A stretch of 64,000 bases of DNA from contig NC_015726.1 in NCBI RefSeq assembly GCF_000219215.1, forward strand, positions 744,001 through 808,000, given 5' to 3'. The position numbers and the translations under genes are program-made. Positions 31,644 to 42,113 of the stretch are shown here, piece after piece (the first letter of the stretch is position 1; every line of letters starts with the position of its first letter). Under the pieces are notes generated by a model. The model was given only the letters and a program-made list of their open reading frames with translations. It was not told the origin of the DNA and made no database searches. Origin of the DNA: Cupriavidus necator N-1 (lineage in GTDB: Bacteria; Pseudomonadota; Gammaproteobacteria; Burkholderiales; Burkholderiaceae).

Positions 31644-31891
31644 AGGGGTGGGTCTGCTTTTCAGTGGGGGCGCCGGCTTGGCGTGCCTGGCGGGAGGGTT
31701 GCCGGGGCCGCGTCCTGGATCGGACGGGGCCTGGTGAAAGGAATTATGGTTGCCGCTCTTGCTGGCCGAAAGGCGCTAGACACGTCAAATCCAGCCAAAC
31801 CAATCGCGATGTCTGCCAGCGCCCGCGCAGCGCCGGAATTCCTGCCTAGACTGCGCCCCGGTTCTGATCCGGAGTGAGAGGAAAGACAGGA

Positions 31892-32305
31892 ATGACTAGA
31901 CGAAACATGAAAAGAGCCAGCATGGCTGGATTGCTGCTGGCGTGCTGCCTGGGCCTCGCGGCCTGCATCCAGGCGCCGATCCGGCGCCACGAAGGCGAAC
32001 CCGTGCTGCGGCACGGGCAGGGCGGCGCACGCGAGCATGTCGACGGGGTTGATATCTGGATGCGCGGCGAACCGCCGCGGCCCTACGAGGTGCTGGCCTA
32101 CACCAGCGTGGAAACGCCGGAAGGCTGGATCGGCGAACGCTTCCTGCTGAAGCGGGTGGCCAGCCGCGTGCGCGAAGCGGGCGGCGACGCTGCGCTGCTC
32201 GGCGACCAGCGCAGCCGAGTGGTCGCGCTGCAGCGCGCCGGCAGTCACACCGCGCTGGCGGAGTCGCAGCGCATCGTCGAGATCACCATCGTGCGTTACC
32301 GCTGA
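31892..32305 (+). CDS. Lipoprotein of unknown function
   Basis: A 137-residue protein with a lipoprotein signal (basic start, hydrophobic LLLACCLGLAAC with lipobox LAAC). The mature part resembles small surface lipoproteins with a DUF-like fold that contain VLAYTSVET and FLLKRVASRVREAGGDAAL. The function is unknown. The ATG at 31892 has an AGGA-type site; an upstream in-frame start at 31874 is less likely. Confidence 0.8.
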   Translation: MTRRNMKRASMAGLLLACCLGLAACIQAPIRRHEGEPVLRHGQGGAREHVDGVDIWMRGEPPRPYEVLAYTSVETPEGWIGERFLLKRVASRVREAGGDAALLGDQRSRVVALQRAGSHTALAESQRIVEITIVRYR

Positions 32306-32397
32306 CCCTCCGCGCTGGCGGAATCTGCCTAGACTGCCAATATCAGCCACGCGCCAGCCAACCGCCGGCCACCGCCCCGGTCCCCTGCCTTGCTGCC

Positions 32398-33357
32398 ATG
32401 AAGATTGCCGTCGTTGCCTTCCCCGGCTTCCAGATGCTGGACCTCGCCGGCCCCATTGACGTGTTCCACGAAGGTGCCCGCCAGGCCGGGCAGCCTGACG
32501 CCTACCAGTTCGAGATCATCGCGCCGGTCCCGGGCCTGCTGACTGCCTCCAACGGCATGCGCGTCGAGCCGGACGCGACGCTCGATACTTGCAGTGACGA
32601 TATCGACACGCTGCTGGTCGCAGGCGGCCCGGGGTTGCGGCAGCAGCAGCAGGACGAGACCGTCAGCGCCTGGCTGGCACGGCAGGCCCGGACCGTGCGG
32701 CGGATGGGGTCGGTCTGCTCCGGCGCGATGGTGCTGGCGCATGCGGGCCTGCTTGACGGGCGCAGCGTCACCACGCACTGGAACACCACCGACCGCCTGG
32801 CGCGCTTGTTTCCGGGCGTCCAGGTCGAACCGGACCGGATCTATGTCAAGGACGGCAACCTGTACACCTCGGCCGGCGTGACCGCGGGCCTGGACCTGGC
32901 GCTGGCTCTGGTCGAGGAGGATTTCGGCCGCGCCGTGGCGCTGCGCGTGGCGCGCGAGCTGGTGATGTTCCTCAAGCGTCCGGGCGGGCAGTCGCAGTTC
33001 AGTGCCCACCTGGCGGCGCAGACCGCCGAGCGCAACGCGATCCGTGAGGTGCAGGGCTGGGTGGTCGAGAACCTGGCGGGCAACCTGTCGGTGGAGGCGC
33101 TGGCGGTGCATGCCGGCATGAGCGCGCGCAACTTTGCCCGCATCTTCAAGCAGGAATGCCAGGTGACGCCGGCGGATTTTGTCGAGGCCGCGCGCATCGA
33201 TGCCGCGCGTCGGCTGCTGGAGGGCTCGCGCCATCCGCTCAAGCGCGTGGCGGCGCTGGCCGGCTTCAGCGATCCGAACAACCTGCGCCGCGCCTTTTTG
33301 CGCCGGGTCGGGGTGGCACCGTCGGACTACCGGCGCCGCTTTCGCGGCGAGACCTGA
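32398..33357 (+). CDS. GlxA-family transcriptional regulator (DJ-1/PfpI domain plus AraC-type HTH)
   Basis: A 319-residue protein. The N-terminal DJ-1/PfpI domain (about 1-170) has the nucleophile-elbow Cys in GSVCSGAMVLAHAG and a His in VTTHWNT; the C-terminal AraC-type DNA-binding domain (about 215-315) includes VEALAVHAGMSARNFARIF. GlxA-type regulators often control amino-acid or quaternary amine use. The target genes are not evident; the neighbours are a lipoprotein and glnB. Confidence 0.92.
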   Translation: MKIAVVAFPGFQMLDLAGPIDVFHEGARQAGQPDAYQFEIIAPVPGLLTASNGMRVEPDATLDTCSDDIDTLLVAGGPGLRQQQQDETVSAWLARQARTVRRMGSVCSGAMVLAHAGLLDGRSVTTHWNTTDRLARLFPGVQVEPDRIYVKDGNLYTSAGVTAGLDLALALVEEDFGRAVALRVARELVMFLKRPGGQSQFSAHLAAQTAERNAIREVQGWVVENLAGNLSVEALAVHAGMSARNFARIFKQECQVTPADFVEAARIDAARRLLEGSRHPLKRVAALAGFSDPNNLRRAFLRRVGVAPSDYRRRFRGET

Positions 33358-33365
33358 GCAAGTGC

Positions 33366-33430
33366 TGTGCACAGGGCTTGCACAGGCTTTGCACAGGTTT
33401 TCCGGTCTGGTATCCACAGGGTTGTCCACA
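33366..33430. repeat. Cluster of five CACA-ending repeats, DnaA-box-like
   Basis: Five short elements with core GCACAGG or CCACAG lie within 65 bp. Two of them, GTATCCACA (33410-33418) and TTGTCCACA (33422-33430), match the DnaA box TTATCCACA at 8 of 9 positions. They are in the same orientation in the gap before glnB. No AT-rich unwinding element is adjacent, so an origin is unlikely; DnaA or other regulator binding is possible. Confidence 0.45.
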
Positions 33431-33528
33431 GCCTTGGGCGCCGGCGGGCCGCCACGCGGTGCGCGCTGGCGAACGTTCTGGCCGCGCCGGGCGAGGGATA
33501 GCGGGGAATACGTGGCGCCAATGACTGG

Positions 33529-33534
33529 TAAAAT
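33529..33534 (+). promoter_or_regulatory. Candidate -10 element TAAAAT of glnB
   Basis: TAAAATGCC lies 74 bp before the glnB start. The -35 is weak. Confidence 0.4.
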
Positions 33535-33583
33535 GCCAGCCGGAGAGCGCCGCGACCGCGGCGATGCGCCGCCAGGCGTGTGA

Positions 33584-33946
<363 letters not shown>

Positions 33947-33968
33947 GCCACGGGGCCAGGACAGAAAG

Positions 33969-33994
33969 ACGCCGCCTTGCGAGGCGGCGTTTTT
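33969..33994 (+). terminator. Rho-independent terminator of glnB
   Basis: A 9-bp stem ACGCCGCCT / AGGCGGCGT with loop TGCG and a T-tract. Confidence 0.9.
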
Positions 33995-34010
33995 GTTGGC
34001 GGGGTGGCGT

Positions 34011-34652
34011 TCAGCTGGGCAGCTTCCACCCGTAGCGCACCGACACCAGCCGCATGGCGATGATCGCCACTGCCCCGGTCAGCAGCGCCGCTTCCTGCTG
34101 CACCGCCAGCCAGCTCATGCCGACATAGATCCAGCAGCCGATAAAGGAGCAGGTGGCGTAGGGCGAGCGGTCGCGCAGGATCATCGGCACCTCATTGCAC
34201 AGCACGTCGCGCACCACGCCGCCGAACACGGCCGAGATGATGCCCATCATCACCGCCACGGTGGGCGTCATCTGCGCCACCAGCGCCAGCGAGGCGCCGG
34301 TCACCGAGAACAGCCCCAGCCCGATCGCGTCGGCCACGATCATGGCCCGGTCCGAGGCCACGCGGCTGACCACGCGCAGCACGAACGAGGCGCCGAACGA
34401 CATCACGAAGATCAGCAGCACGTAGCCTTCGTGGTCGACCCAGTAGAACGGGCGCCGGTCCAGCAGCACGTCGCGCACGGTGCCGCCGCCAAAGGCGGTG
34501 GCAAACGCCACCACGAAGGTGCCGACCACGTCCAGGCGCTGCTTGCGCGCGTCAACCACGCCCGAAACCGCAAAGGCGAGCACGCCGATCACCTCCATGA
34601 TGTGGAGGATCAGGGGCAGCCGCCCCATCAGCAAATCAAGCGGAACGTGCAT
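34011..34652 (-). CDS. Trimeric intracellular cation (TRIC) channel family protein (UPF0126/YicG type)
   Basis: A 213-residue membrane protein made of two repeated three-helix units, each with the glycine-rich kink motif (GGGTVRDVLLDRRPFYW at about 55-71 and GGVVRDVLCNEVPMIL at about 144-159). Bacterial TRIC proteins form K+-selective trimeric channels. It is the last of three minus-strand genes after trxB and smr. Confidence 0.9.
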   Translation of the reverse strand: MHVPLDLLMGRLPLILHIMEVIGVLAFAVSGVVDARKQRLDVVGTFVVAFATAFGGGTVRDVLLDRRPFYWVDHEGYVLLIFVMSFGASFVLRVVSRVASDRAMIVADAIGLGLFSVTGASLALVAQMTPTVAVMMGIISAVFGGVVRDVLCNEVPMILRDRSPYATCSFIGCWIYVGMSWLAVQQEAALLTGAVAIIAMRLVSVRYGWKLPS

Positions 34653-34665
34653 CCGTGGCGAGGCG

Positions 34666-35340
34666 TCAGGTGCGCGGCTGGCGCAGCAGCACCATCAGTG
34701 CGCCGGCGCCGCCTTCGGCCTCGCGCGCCTGCACGAAGGCGAGCACTTCTTCCTTCTGCACCAGCCAGCTGCGCACCTTGCCCTTGAGCACCGGCTGCTT
34801 GTCGGGCGAGCCCAGGCCCTTGCCGTGGATCACGCGCACGCAGCGCACGCCGTTGCGCACCGAGCGGCGCAGGAACTCGGCCAGCGCCTCGCGCGCCTCG
34901 TCGCTGCGCAGGCCGTGCAGGTCGACCTTGTCCTGCGGCACCCATTCGCCGCGGCGCAGCTTGCGGATCACGTCCATGCCGATGCCGGGCCGACGGAACG
35001 ACAGGGTCTCGTCGGTTTCCAGCAGGCTTTCCACGTCGAAATCATCGGACAGCGAGGCCGCCAGCACCGCTTCGTCGTTGCGGCGCGACTGCACCGGCAC
35101 CGGGGCGGGCTTGCTGGCGGGCACGGGGGCGCGGTTGCGGTCGCGCAGCTGGCTGACCTGGCCCACGCTGGTGCGGAAGACGTCGGCCTCCTCGCGGGCG
35201 CGCTGGGCGGCCTGCTCGGCGGCCACGCGCTCGGTTTCTCGGCGCTCGGTATCGGCCTTGAGGGTGTCGCGCAGCCTGGCAAGGTCGTTCAGGCCGAATC
35301 GTTGGGGCGGTCGGTCGGGTTTGCGGGCGCCGTGCGTCAT
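34666..35340 (-). CDS. Smr-domain protein (predicted DNA endonuclease SmrA/B type)
   Basis: A 224-residue protein. The N-terminal half is charged and helical (RDTLKADTERRETERVAAEQ, a coiled coil), and the C-terminal Smr domain (about 130-215) has the conserved DLHGL and VIHGKGLGS motifs. Smr domains, as at the end of MutS2, nick DNA or cleave RNA in stalled-ribosome rescue. It starts 123 bp after trxB on the same strand. Confidence 0.9.
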   Translation of the reverse strand: MTHGARKPDRPPQRFGLNDLARLRDTLKADTERRETERVAAEQAAQRAREEADVFRTSVGQVSQLRDRNRAPVPASKPAPVPVQSRRNDEAVLAASLSDDFDVESLLETDETLSFRRPGIGMDVIRKLRRGEWVPQDKVDLHGLRSDEAREALAEFLRRSVRNGVRCVRVIHGKGLGSPDKQPVLKGKVRSWLVQKEEVLAFVQAREAEGGAGALMVLLRQPRT

Positions 35341-35420
35341 TGAGAATCTCCGGGGGCTCGGCGCCGATTATATCGACTGGCGGGGCAGCAGGAGGGCGGC
35401 ACGAGGTGCCGAGGGGGACG

Positions 35421-35450
35421 CGCCGGCGGGCCGTGACGGCCCGGCCGGCG
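35421..35450. other. Long G+C-rich hairpin after trxB
   Basis: CGCCGG-C-GGGCCG with loop TGA and the matching return arm (one bulged base) lies 13 bp after the trxB stop. It lacks a T-tract, so transcription may continue into smr. Confidence 0.45.
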
Positions 35451-35463
35451 GAGGGAGCTGTGC

Positions 35464-36491
<1,028 letters not shown>

Positions 36492-36552
36492 AGAGGAGCC
36501 GCATTTGCTCACTGTTGCAAATTCCAATGAGTGCGATAGTCTCGGGCCACGT

Positions 36553-36558
36553 TAAAAT
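36553..36558 (+). promoter_or_regulatory. Candidate -10 element TAAAAT of ftsK
   Basis: TAAAATGGCC lies 105 bp before the ftsK start in the trxB/ftsK divergent region. Confidence 0.4.
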
Positions 36559-36663
36559 GGCCGCCACGATGACCGTCAGTCACCCGGTGAGTGACCACTG
36601 ACCGATGCCGGCATCGGCCCGAAACGCATCCGGAATCACCTTACACGCGAGTCTTAACCAGGC

Positions 36664-39000
36664 ATGGCCCGAGCTACCACGACCACCCGCACCGATCCCT
36701 CAGCCTTGCCATCCCGCATCGGCAAACTGCTGGGCGAGGTCCGCTGGTTCCTGCTGCTGGCCGTCACGCTGGGCTTCCTGTGCGTGCTGGCCAGCTACAG
36801 CAAGACCGATCCCGGCTGGTCACATGCCAACCAGGTTGCCGATATCCACAACCTGGGCGGCCGCGTCGGCGCCTGGGTGGCCGACGTGCTGTTTTTTATC
36901 TTCGGCTTTTCCGCCTACTGGCTGGCGGTGCTGCTGGTGCGCCGCTGCTGGCGCGGCTGGCGCACGCTGACCGCCGAGCTGCCCGAGCGAGCGGACCACG
37001 GCCTGCACCGTCAGGGCGTGACCGTCAGCTGGATCGGCTTCGGGCTGACCCTGTTCTCCAGCATGGGCCTGGAGGCGATCCGCATGTACCCGCTGCGCGC
37101 CGCGCTGCCGCGCGCGCCGGGCGGGGTGCTGGGCGACCTGCTGGGCGGCTGGCTGCAGGTGGCGCTGGGTTTCACCGGCGCGACCCTGCTGCTGTTGCTG
37201 CTGCTGGCGATCGGGCTGTCACTGTTCTTCCATTTCTCCTGGCTGACCGTGGCCGAGCACGTCGGCGGCTTTGTCGAGACCCTGTTCCTGGGCTTCAAGG
37301 CCCGCCGCGAGAGCAAGCAGGACCGCATTATCGGCGAGGCCGCCAAGACCGAGCGCAAGGAAACCGTCGAGGTGCAACGCGTGCGCATCGAAGAAGCAGC
37401 GCCGGTGCAGATCGTGCGCCCGCAGGCGGTGCCCAAGCATGAGCGAGTCGAGCGCGAGAAGCAGCAGCCGCTGTTCGCCGATATTCAGGACTCTGACCTG
37501 CCGCCGCTGTCGCTGCTGGACCCGATCCCGCCGCACCAGGAAACCGTCAGCGCCGAGACCCTGGAATTCACCTCGCGCCTGATCGAGAAGAAGCTCAAGG
37601 ACTTCGGCGTCGAGGTCAAGGTGGTGGCGGCCTACCCGGGCCCGGTCATCACACGGTATGAGATCGAGCCCGCCACCGGCGTCAAGGGCAGCCAGGTGGT
37701 GAACCTGGCGCGCGACCTGGCGCGCTCGCTGTCGCTGGTGTCGATCCGCGTGGTTGAGACCATCCCGGGCAAGAACTACATGGGGCTGGAGCTGCCCAAC
37801 CCGAAGCGCCAGACCGTGCGCCTGTCGGAAATCCTTGGTTCGCAGGTCTACAACGAGAGCGCGTCCAGCCTGACCATGGCGTTGGGCAAGGACATCGCCG
37901 GCAAGCCGATGGTGGCCGACCTGGCCCGCATGCCGCACTGCATGGTGGCCGGCACCACCGGCTCGGGCAAGTCGGTCGGCATCAACGCGATGATCCTGTC
38001 GCTGCTGTACAAGGCCAAGGCGGAAAGCGTACGCCTGATCCTGATCGACCCGAAGATGCTTGAAATGAGCGTCTACGAGGGCATCCCGCACCTGCTGTGC
38101 CCGGTGGTGACCGACATGCGCCAGGCCGGCAATGCCCTGAACTGGGCCGTCGGCGAGATGGAGCGCCGCTACAAGCTGATGAGCAAGCTGGGCGTGCGCA
38201 ACCTGGCCGGCTACAACAAGAAGATCGACGAGGCCGCGGCCCGCGAAGAGAAGATCCCCAACCCGTTCAGCCTGACCCCGGACGCCCCGGAGCCGCTGGA
38301 CCGGCTGCCCACCATCGTCATCGTCATCGACGAGCTGGCCGACCTGATGATGGTGGTCGGCAAGAAGGTGGAAGAGCTGATCGCCCGCATCGCGCAGAAG
38401 GCGCGCGCGGCCGGCCTGCACCTGGTGCTGGCCACGCAGCGCCCGTCGGTGGACGTGATCACCGGCCTGATCAAGGCCAACGTGCCGACCCGGATCGCGT
38501 TCCAGGTCAGCAGCAAGATCGACTCGCGCACCATCCTCGACCAGCAGGGTGCCGAAGCCCTGCTGGGCATGGGCGACATGCTCTACCTGGCGCCGGGCAC
38601 CGGCTTGCCGGTGCGCGTGCACGGCGCCTTTGTCTCGGATGAGGAAGTCCACCGCGTGGTGGAAAAGCTCAAGGAATCCGGCGAGGCCAACTACATCGAG
38701 GGCATCCTCGAAGGCGGCCTGACCGATGACGCCGGCGGCGGCGACGGGTTTGGCGGCGGTGCCGGCATTGGCGGTGGCGGCGGCGAGGCCGATCCGCTGT
38801 ACGACCAGGCAGTCGAGGTGGTGCTGAAGAACCGGCGCGCGTCGATCTCGCTGGTGCAGCGCCACCTGCGCATCGGCTACAACCGCGCCGCGCGGCTTCT
38901 CGAAGACATGGAAAAGGCCGGCATGGTCTCGGCCATGTCGGGCAACGGCAACCGCGACATCCTGGTGCAGGGCGCGGGTGCTGCCCGCGAAGATGACTGA
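36664..39000 (+). CDS. ftsK: DNA translocase FtsK
   Basis: A 778-residue septal DNA pump that resolves chromosome dimers with XerCD. Four N-terminal membrane helices (about 20-200) are joined by a short linker to the motor, with Walker [11 protein letters not shown] (about 430-439) and Walker [14 protein letters not shown] (about 551-563). A glycine-rich stretch (about 690-710) leads into the winged-helix gamma domain ([20 protein letters not shown]) that reads KOPS. The short linker is typical of the non-enterobacterial form. Confidence 0.96.
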   Translation: MARATTTTRTDPSALPSRIGKLLGEVRWFLLLAVTLGFLCVLASYSKTDPGWSHANQVADIHNLGGRVGAWVADVLFFIFGFSAYWLAVLLVRRCWRGWRTLTAELPERADHGLHRQGVTVSWIGFGLTLFSSMGLEAIRMYPLRAALPRAPGGVLGDLLGGWLQVALGFTGATLLLLLLLAIGLSLFFHFSWLTVAEHVGGFVETLFLGFKARRESKQDRIIGEAAKTERKETVEVQRVRIEEAAPVQIVRPQAVPKHERVEREKQQPLFADIQDSDLPPLSLLDPIPPHQETVSAETLEFTSRLIEKKLKDFGVEVKVVAAYPGPVITRYEIEPATGVKGSQVVNLARDLARSLSLVSIRVVETIPGKNYMGLELPNPKRQTVRLSEILGSQVYNESASSLTMALGKDIAGKPMVADLARMPHCMVAGTTGSGKSVGINAMILSLLYKAKAESVRLILIDPKMLEMSVYEGIPHLLCPVVTDMRQAGNALNWAVGEMERRYKLMSKLGVRNLAGYNKKIDEAAAREEKIPNPFSLTPDAPEPLDRLPTIVIVIDELADLMMVVGKKVEELIARIAQKARAAGLHLVLATQRPSVDVITGLIKANVPTRIAFQVSSKIDSRTILDQQGAEALLGMGDMLYLAPGTGLPVRVHGAFVSDEEVHRVVEKLKESGEANYIEGILEGGLTDDAGGGDGFGGGAGIGGGGGEADPLYDQAVEVVLKNRRASISLVQRHLRIGYNRAARLLEDMEKAGMVSAMSGNGNRDILVQGAGAAREDD

Positions 39001-39147
39001 GCGCCGCTCGCGCAGCCCTCGTAATATCCGGTTACCCGCCGACGTGCGGTGCGCGGAATCCCCGGGCCGCCGGCGGCTCTAAAAGGAGAGGTTGCCCGTG
39101 CCCGACGCGGCGCAGGCAACGCACCTACAACTACCAGGACCCGAACC

Positions 39148-39783
39148 ATGCGAAACCGCATCCTCGTGTCGGCTTGCGCCGCGCTGGCGATGTTTGCCCT
39201 CCAGGCGCCGGCCCATGCCGCCGCCACCGACCAGTTGCAGAGTTTTGTCACCGGCGTGAAGAGCGCGCGCGGCGAGTTCACGCAGCGCCAGGTCAAGGGG
39301 CAGGGCGCCAACGGCAAGGTGACCGGCACCTCCAGCGGCACCTTTGTGTTCTCGCGCCCGGGCAAGTTCACCTGGCGCTATACCAAGCCTTACGACCAGC
39401 TGCTGCAGGCCGACGGCCAGACCCTGTATATCTACGACAAGGACCTGAACCAGGTCACCGAGCGCAAGCTCGACGGCGCGCTCGGCTCCAGCCCGGCGGC
39501 GATCCTGTTCGGCAGCAATGACCTGGAAAAGAACTTCGTGGTCAAGAACGGCCCGACGCGCGATGGCGTAGAGTGGCTGGAGCTGACGCCCAAGGCCAAG
39601 GACACGCAGTTCGAGCGCATCGGCATCGGCTTCAAGGCCGGCAATCTTGAGGCCATGGAGCTGCGCGACGCGTTCGGCAACACCACCCTGCTGACCTTCA
39701 CGGGCATGCAGAAGAACCCGCCGCTGGCGGCTGATGCATTCCGGTTCACGGTGCCCAAGGGCGCCGATGTGATGAAGCAGTGA
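39148..39783 (+). CDS. lolA: Outer-membrane lipoprotein carrier LolA
   Basis: A 211-residue periplasmic chaperone carrying lipoproteins from LolCDE to LolB. It has a signal peptide ending [10 protein letters not shown] and the LolA fold, with [28 protein letters not shown] and [14 protein letters not shown]. The ATG at 39148 has an AGGA site. It follows ftsK by 147 bp, the classical order. Confidence 0.94.
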   Translation: MRNRILVSACAALAMFALQAPAHAAATDQLQSFVTGVKSARGEFTQRQVKGQGANGKVTGTSSGTFVFSRPGKFTWRYTKPYDQLLQADGQTLYIYDKDLNQVTERKLDGALGSSPAAILFGSNDLEKNFVVKNGPTRDGVEWLELTPKAKDTQFERIGIGFKAGNLEAMELRDAFGNTTLLTFTGMQKNPPLAADAFRFTVPKGADVMKQ

Positions 39784-39791
39784 GGCCCGCC

Positions 39792-40229
39792 ATGAACGAT
39801 CCGCAGGAAGGTCCCGCAGTCACCATCCGTTCCCGGCGCCGCCAGCGCGCCGTGCTGCTGGCCAGTGCCGGCGCGCTGCTGTTGGCGGCATGCGCCAGCA
39901 GCGGCGGCGGCGCCAGCAAGTTCGATGTCGATTCCTTCCTGCGCGCATCGGACTCGGCGTTGCCCGAAGTACTGGGCAATGGGGCCTTCCTCAAGGCCAC
40001 GCGCGTGCCTGCCACCGACTGCGCGGTGATGCTGCAATCGGCCAGCACCGGCGTACTGGAAGACCTGCCGCCGAGCAGCAGCGCGCGCGGCCCGGCCTGG
40101 CTGTTGCACCCGAAGGACAAGCCCGGCGAGGTATGGCTGGTGGTCAGCGAGTCCGGCGGCGAGCGCACCTGCCACGGCCCGTTGCCGGCCGACGCCATGC
40201 AGGCGCTGGCCGCCCGGGCCAAGGGCTGA
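39792..40229 (+). CDS. Small lipoprotein of unknown function
   Basis: A 145-residue protein with a lipoprotein signal (LLASAGALLLAACASS, lipobox LAAC) and a mature part with two cysteines (ATDCAVML and ERTCHGPL). The ATG is 8 bp after the lolA stop; a GTG at 39780 would overlap that stop. It is probably co-transcribed with lolA. The family is not recognised. Confidence 0.75.
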   Translation: MNDPQEGPAVTIRSRRRQRAVLLASAGALLLAACASSGGGASKFDVDSFLRASDSALPEVLGNGAFLKATRVPATDCAVMLQSASTGVLEDLPPSSSARGPAWLLHPKDKPGEVWLVVSESGGERTCHGPLPADAMQALAARAKG

Positions 40230-40245
40230 ACCTGGGGCGCCGCCG

Positions 40246-41346
40246 TCAGTGCGGCTTGATGGCGATCTTCAGCACGCCGTCGCGCTGGTTGGCGAACAGG
40301 TCGTAGGCCGCGACGATGTCGTCCAGCTTGTACTGGTGCGTCACCAGCGCGCCCAGGTCGACGCGGCCCGACTCGATCACATTGATCAGCCGCCGCATGC
40401 GCTCCTTGCCGCCGGGGCACAGCGCGGTGTTGATCTTGTGGTCGCCCAGCCCTGCAGCGAAGGCCGACAGCGGAATGGTCAGGTCGCTTGAGTAGACCCC
40501 CAGGCTGGACAGCGTGCCGCCGGGCTTGAGCACGCGCAGCGACTGCTCGAAGGTTGCCTGCGTACCCAGCGCCTCGATCGAGGCATCCACGCCGCGCCCG
40601 CCGGTCAGCTTCATGACCTCGTCCACCACGTCGCAGTTGCGGAAGTTCAGGACCACGTCCGCGCCCATCTTGCGCGCGATCTCCAGCCGGTGGTCGTTGC
40701 CGTCGATGGCGATGATGGTGGTGGCGCCGCACAGCCGCGCGCCGGCGGTCGCGCATAGCCCGATCGGGCCCTGCGCGAACACGGCCACGGTGTCGCCGAT
40801 GCGGATATTGGCGTTTTCCGCGCCCTTGAAGCCGGTGGACATGATGTCGGGGCACATCAGCACCTGCTCGTCGGTGAGGCCATCGGGGATCTGCGCCAGG
40901 TTGGCCTGGGCGTCGGGCACCAGCACATATTCCGCCTGGGTACCGTCGATCATGTTGCCGAAGCGCCAGCCGGCGGTCGCCTTGTAGCCGTGGCAGCCGC
41001 ACTGCCCGCTGGCCATCAGGTAGCTGCCATCCTGCGAGGCCACGCCGTCCTGCGCCGCGTAGGAGTTGAAGTTGGGGCAGATTGCGCCGGCGATCACGCG
41101 CTGGCCTTCGCGGTATCCCGTAACCGCGCTGCCGAGCTTTTCGATGATGCCGACGGGTTCATGGCCCACGGTCAGGCCCTTCGCCACCGGGTACTCACCC
41201 TTGAGGATGTGCACGTCGGTGCCGCAGATGGTGGTGGTGGTGATACGCACCAGGGCATCGTTGGGGCCGATATCCGGGATGGGCTTGTCTGCCAGTTCGA
41301 TCCGGCCAGGCTCGACAAAAACGGCGGCTTTCATCATTGCGGTCAC
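40246..41346 (-). CDS. adh: Zinc-dependent secondary-alcohol (isopropanol-type) dehydrogenase
   Basis: A 366-residue medium-chain dehydrogenase from a GTG at 41346, chosen because GGGAG lies 6 bp upstream; ATG codons 10 and 13 bp later are alternatives. Catalytic zinc ligands lie in TICGTDVHILKGE (Cys) and TVGHEPVG (His-Glu). The four-cysteine structural zinc lobe of most family members is absent. In this, and in CPGGKERMRRLINVIESG and MSTGFKGAENANI, it resembles the secondary-alcohol dehydrogenases of Clostridium beijerinckii and Thermoanaerobacter. From memory C. necator has a broad-range Adh of this type. Confidence 0.9.
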   Translation of the reverse strand: MTAMMKAAVFVEPGRIELADKPIPDIGPNDALVRITTTTICGTDVHILKGEYPVAKGLTVGHEPVGIIEKLGSAVTGYREGQRVIAGAICPNFNSYAAQDGVASQDGSYLMASGQCGCHGYKATAGWRFGNMIDGTQAEYVLVPDAQANLAQIPDGLTDEQVLMCPDIMSTGFKGAENANIRIGDTVAVFAQGPIGLCATAGARLCGATTIIAIDGNDHRLEIARKMGADVVLNFRNCDVVDEVMKLTGGRGVDASIEALGTQATFEQSLRVLKPGGTLSSLGVYSSDLTIPLSAFAAGLGDHKINTALCPGGKERMRRLINVIESGRVDLGALVTHQYKLDDIVAAYDLFANQRDGVLKIAIKPH

Positions 41347-41602
41347 GCGTTGCTCCCAGGGAAGGCGCAAGGGGATGCGCGGTGGGTGGAGTGGGGCGGG
41401 ATGTTGCCGGTCCGCTTACTCACTGATAGCACGCATGGGTTATAGCCCGGTTTATCCAGATCAAGCCGAGGCCACACGGAAAATGTGCACAATACATGGC
41501 AATCCGGCAAAAGTTTCATATCGGTGTGCAAGGAAGCTGAACGCTGCGGTATGCCGCGGGTCCCAGCGTCCTCATACTCGCCATACCCATCAGGAGAACA
41601 AC

Positions 41603-41941
41603 ATGATTGCGATGCGAACTATCCTCTGCTGGACGCGCCAGGCCGCCACGCTGGCGGCGGGCGGGGTCCTGCTGGCAGCTTGCGCGGCGCAGCCGCCGGC
41701 GCCCGCGCCGACCGGCCCGCAAGGCGCGCGTGGCACGCCCGAGGGTTGTGCCGCCGACAAGCTGGCCGACGATGCCCTGGTCGGCAAGACCGAGGCCGAG
41801 GTCATCGGCCTGCTGCAGGGCTGCGCGTGGCGCCTGGGCGAGCGCGACGGCCAGCAGTTCCCCGGCACCATGGACTACAACCCGCAGCGCCGCACCCTGG
41901 GCGTCAAGGCCGGCAAGGTAGTCTGGGTGCGCCGCGGCTGA
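41603..41941 (+). CDS. I78-family peptidase inhibitor lipoprotein
   Basis: A 112-residue protein with a lipoprotein signal (LAAGGVLLAACAAQ) and a C-terminal domain of the inhibitor I78 (elastase inhibitor AFLEI) family: GCAADKLADDALVGKT, then WRLGERDGQQFPGTMDYNPQ and the ending GVKAGKVVWVRRG. A CAGGAG site precedes the ATG. Such proteins inhibit serine proteases; the target is unknown. Confidence 0.82.
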   Translation: MIAMRTILCWTRQAATLAAGGVLLAACAAQPPAPAPTGPQGARGTPEGCAADKLADDALVGKTEAEVIGLLQGCAWRLGERDGQQFPGTMDYNPQRRTLGVKAGKVVWVRRG

Positions 41942-42004
41942 GGCCGGGCGCGCATCCTGCTGGCATTGATCTGTCAACTGCCGCCAACATGACGGAATTG
42001 TAAT

Positions 42005-42034
42005 TTGACGGTCTGAACAAGAATCAATATTGTT
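42005..42034 (+). promoter_or_regulatory. fbpA promoter overlapped by a 19-bp AT-rich dyad, candidate Fur box
   Basis: TTGACG (42005-42010), a 17-bp spacer and TATTGT (42028-42033) form a plausible sigma-70 promoter. The dyad AACAA-N9-TTGTT (42016-42034) is 19 bp, matches its own complement at 14 of 18 positions and covers the -10. Size and A+T content suit Fur, though sequence match to the GATAAT hexamers is poor. Confidence 0.45.
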
Positions 42035-42113
42035 TCCCGCTGACCGGAATCCAATAACCGGGCGGCCCCGGGGTGCCCGGCGGCTGCCCAAACCATGCTG
42101 GGGAGCCATCCGC

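Noticed and set aside
33366..33430. Chromosomal origin of replication
   Set aside because: Although DnaA-like boxes are present, there is no AT-rich unwinding region and no dnaA, gyrB or parAB nearby.
37219..38865. 548-codon open frame antisense to ftsK
   Set aside because: Antisense shadow of a well-conserved gene.
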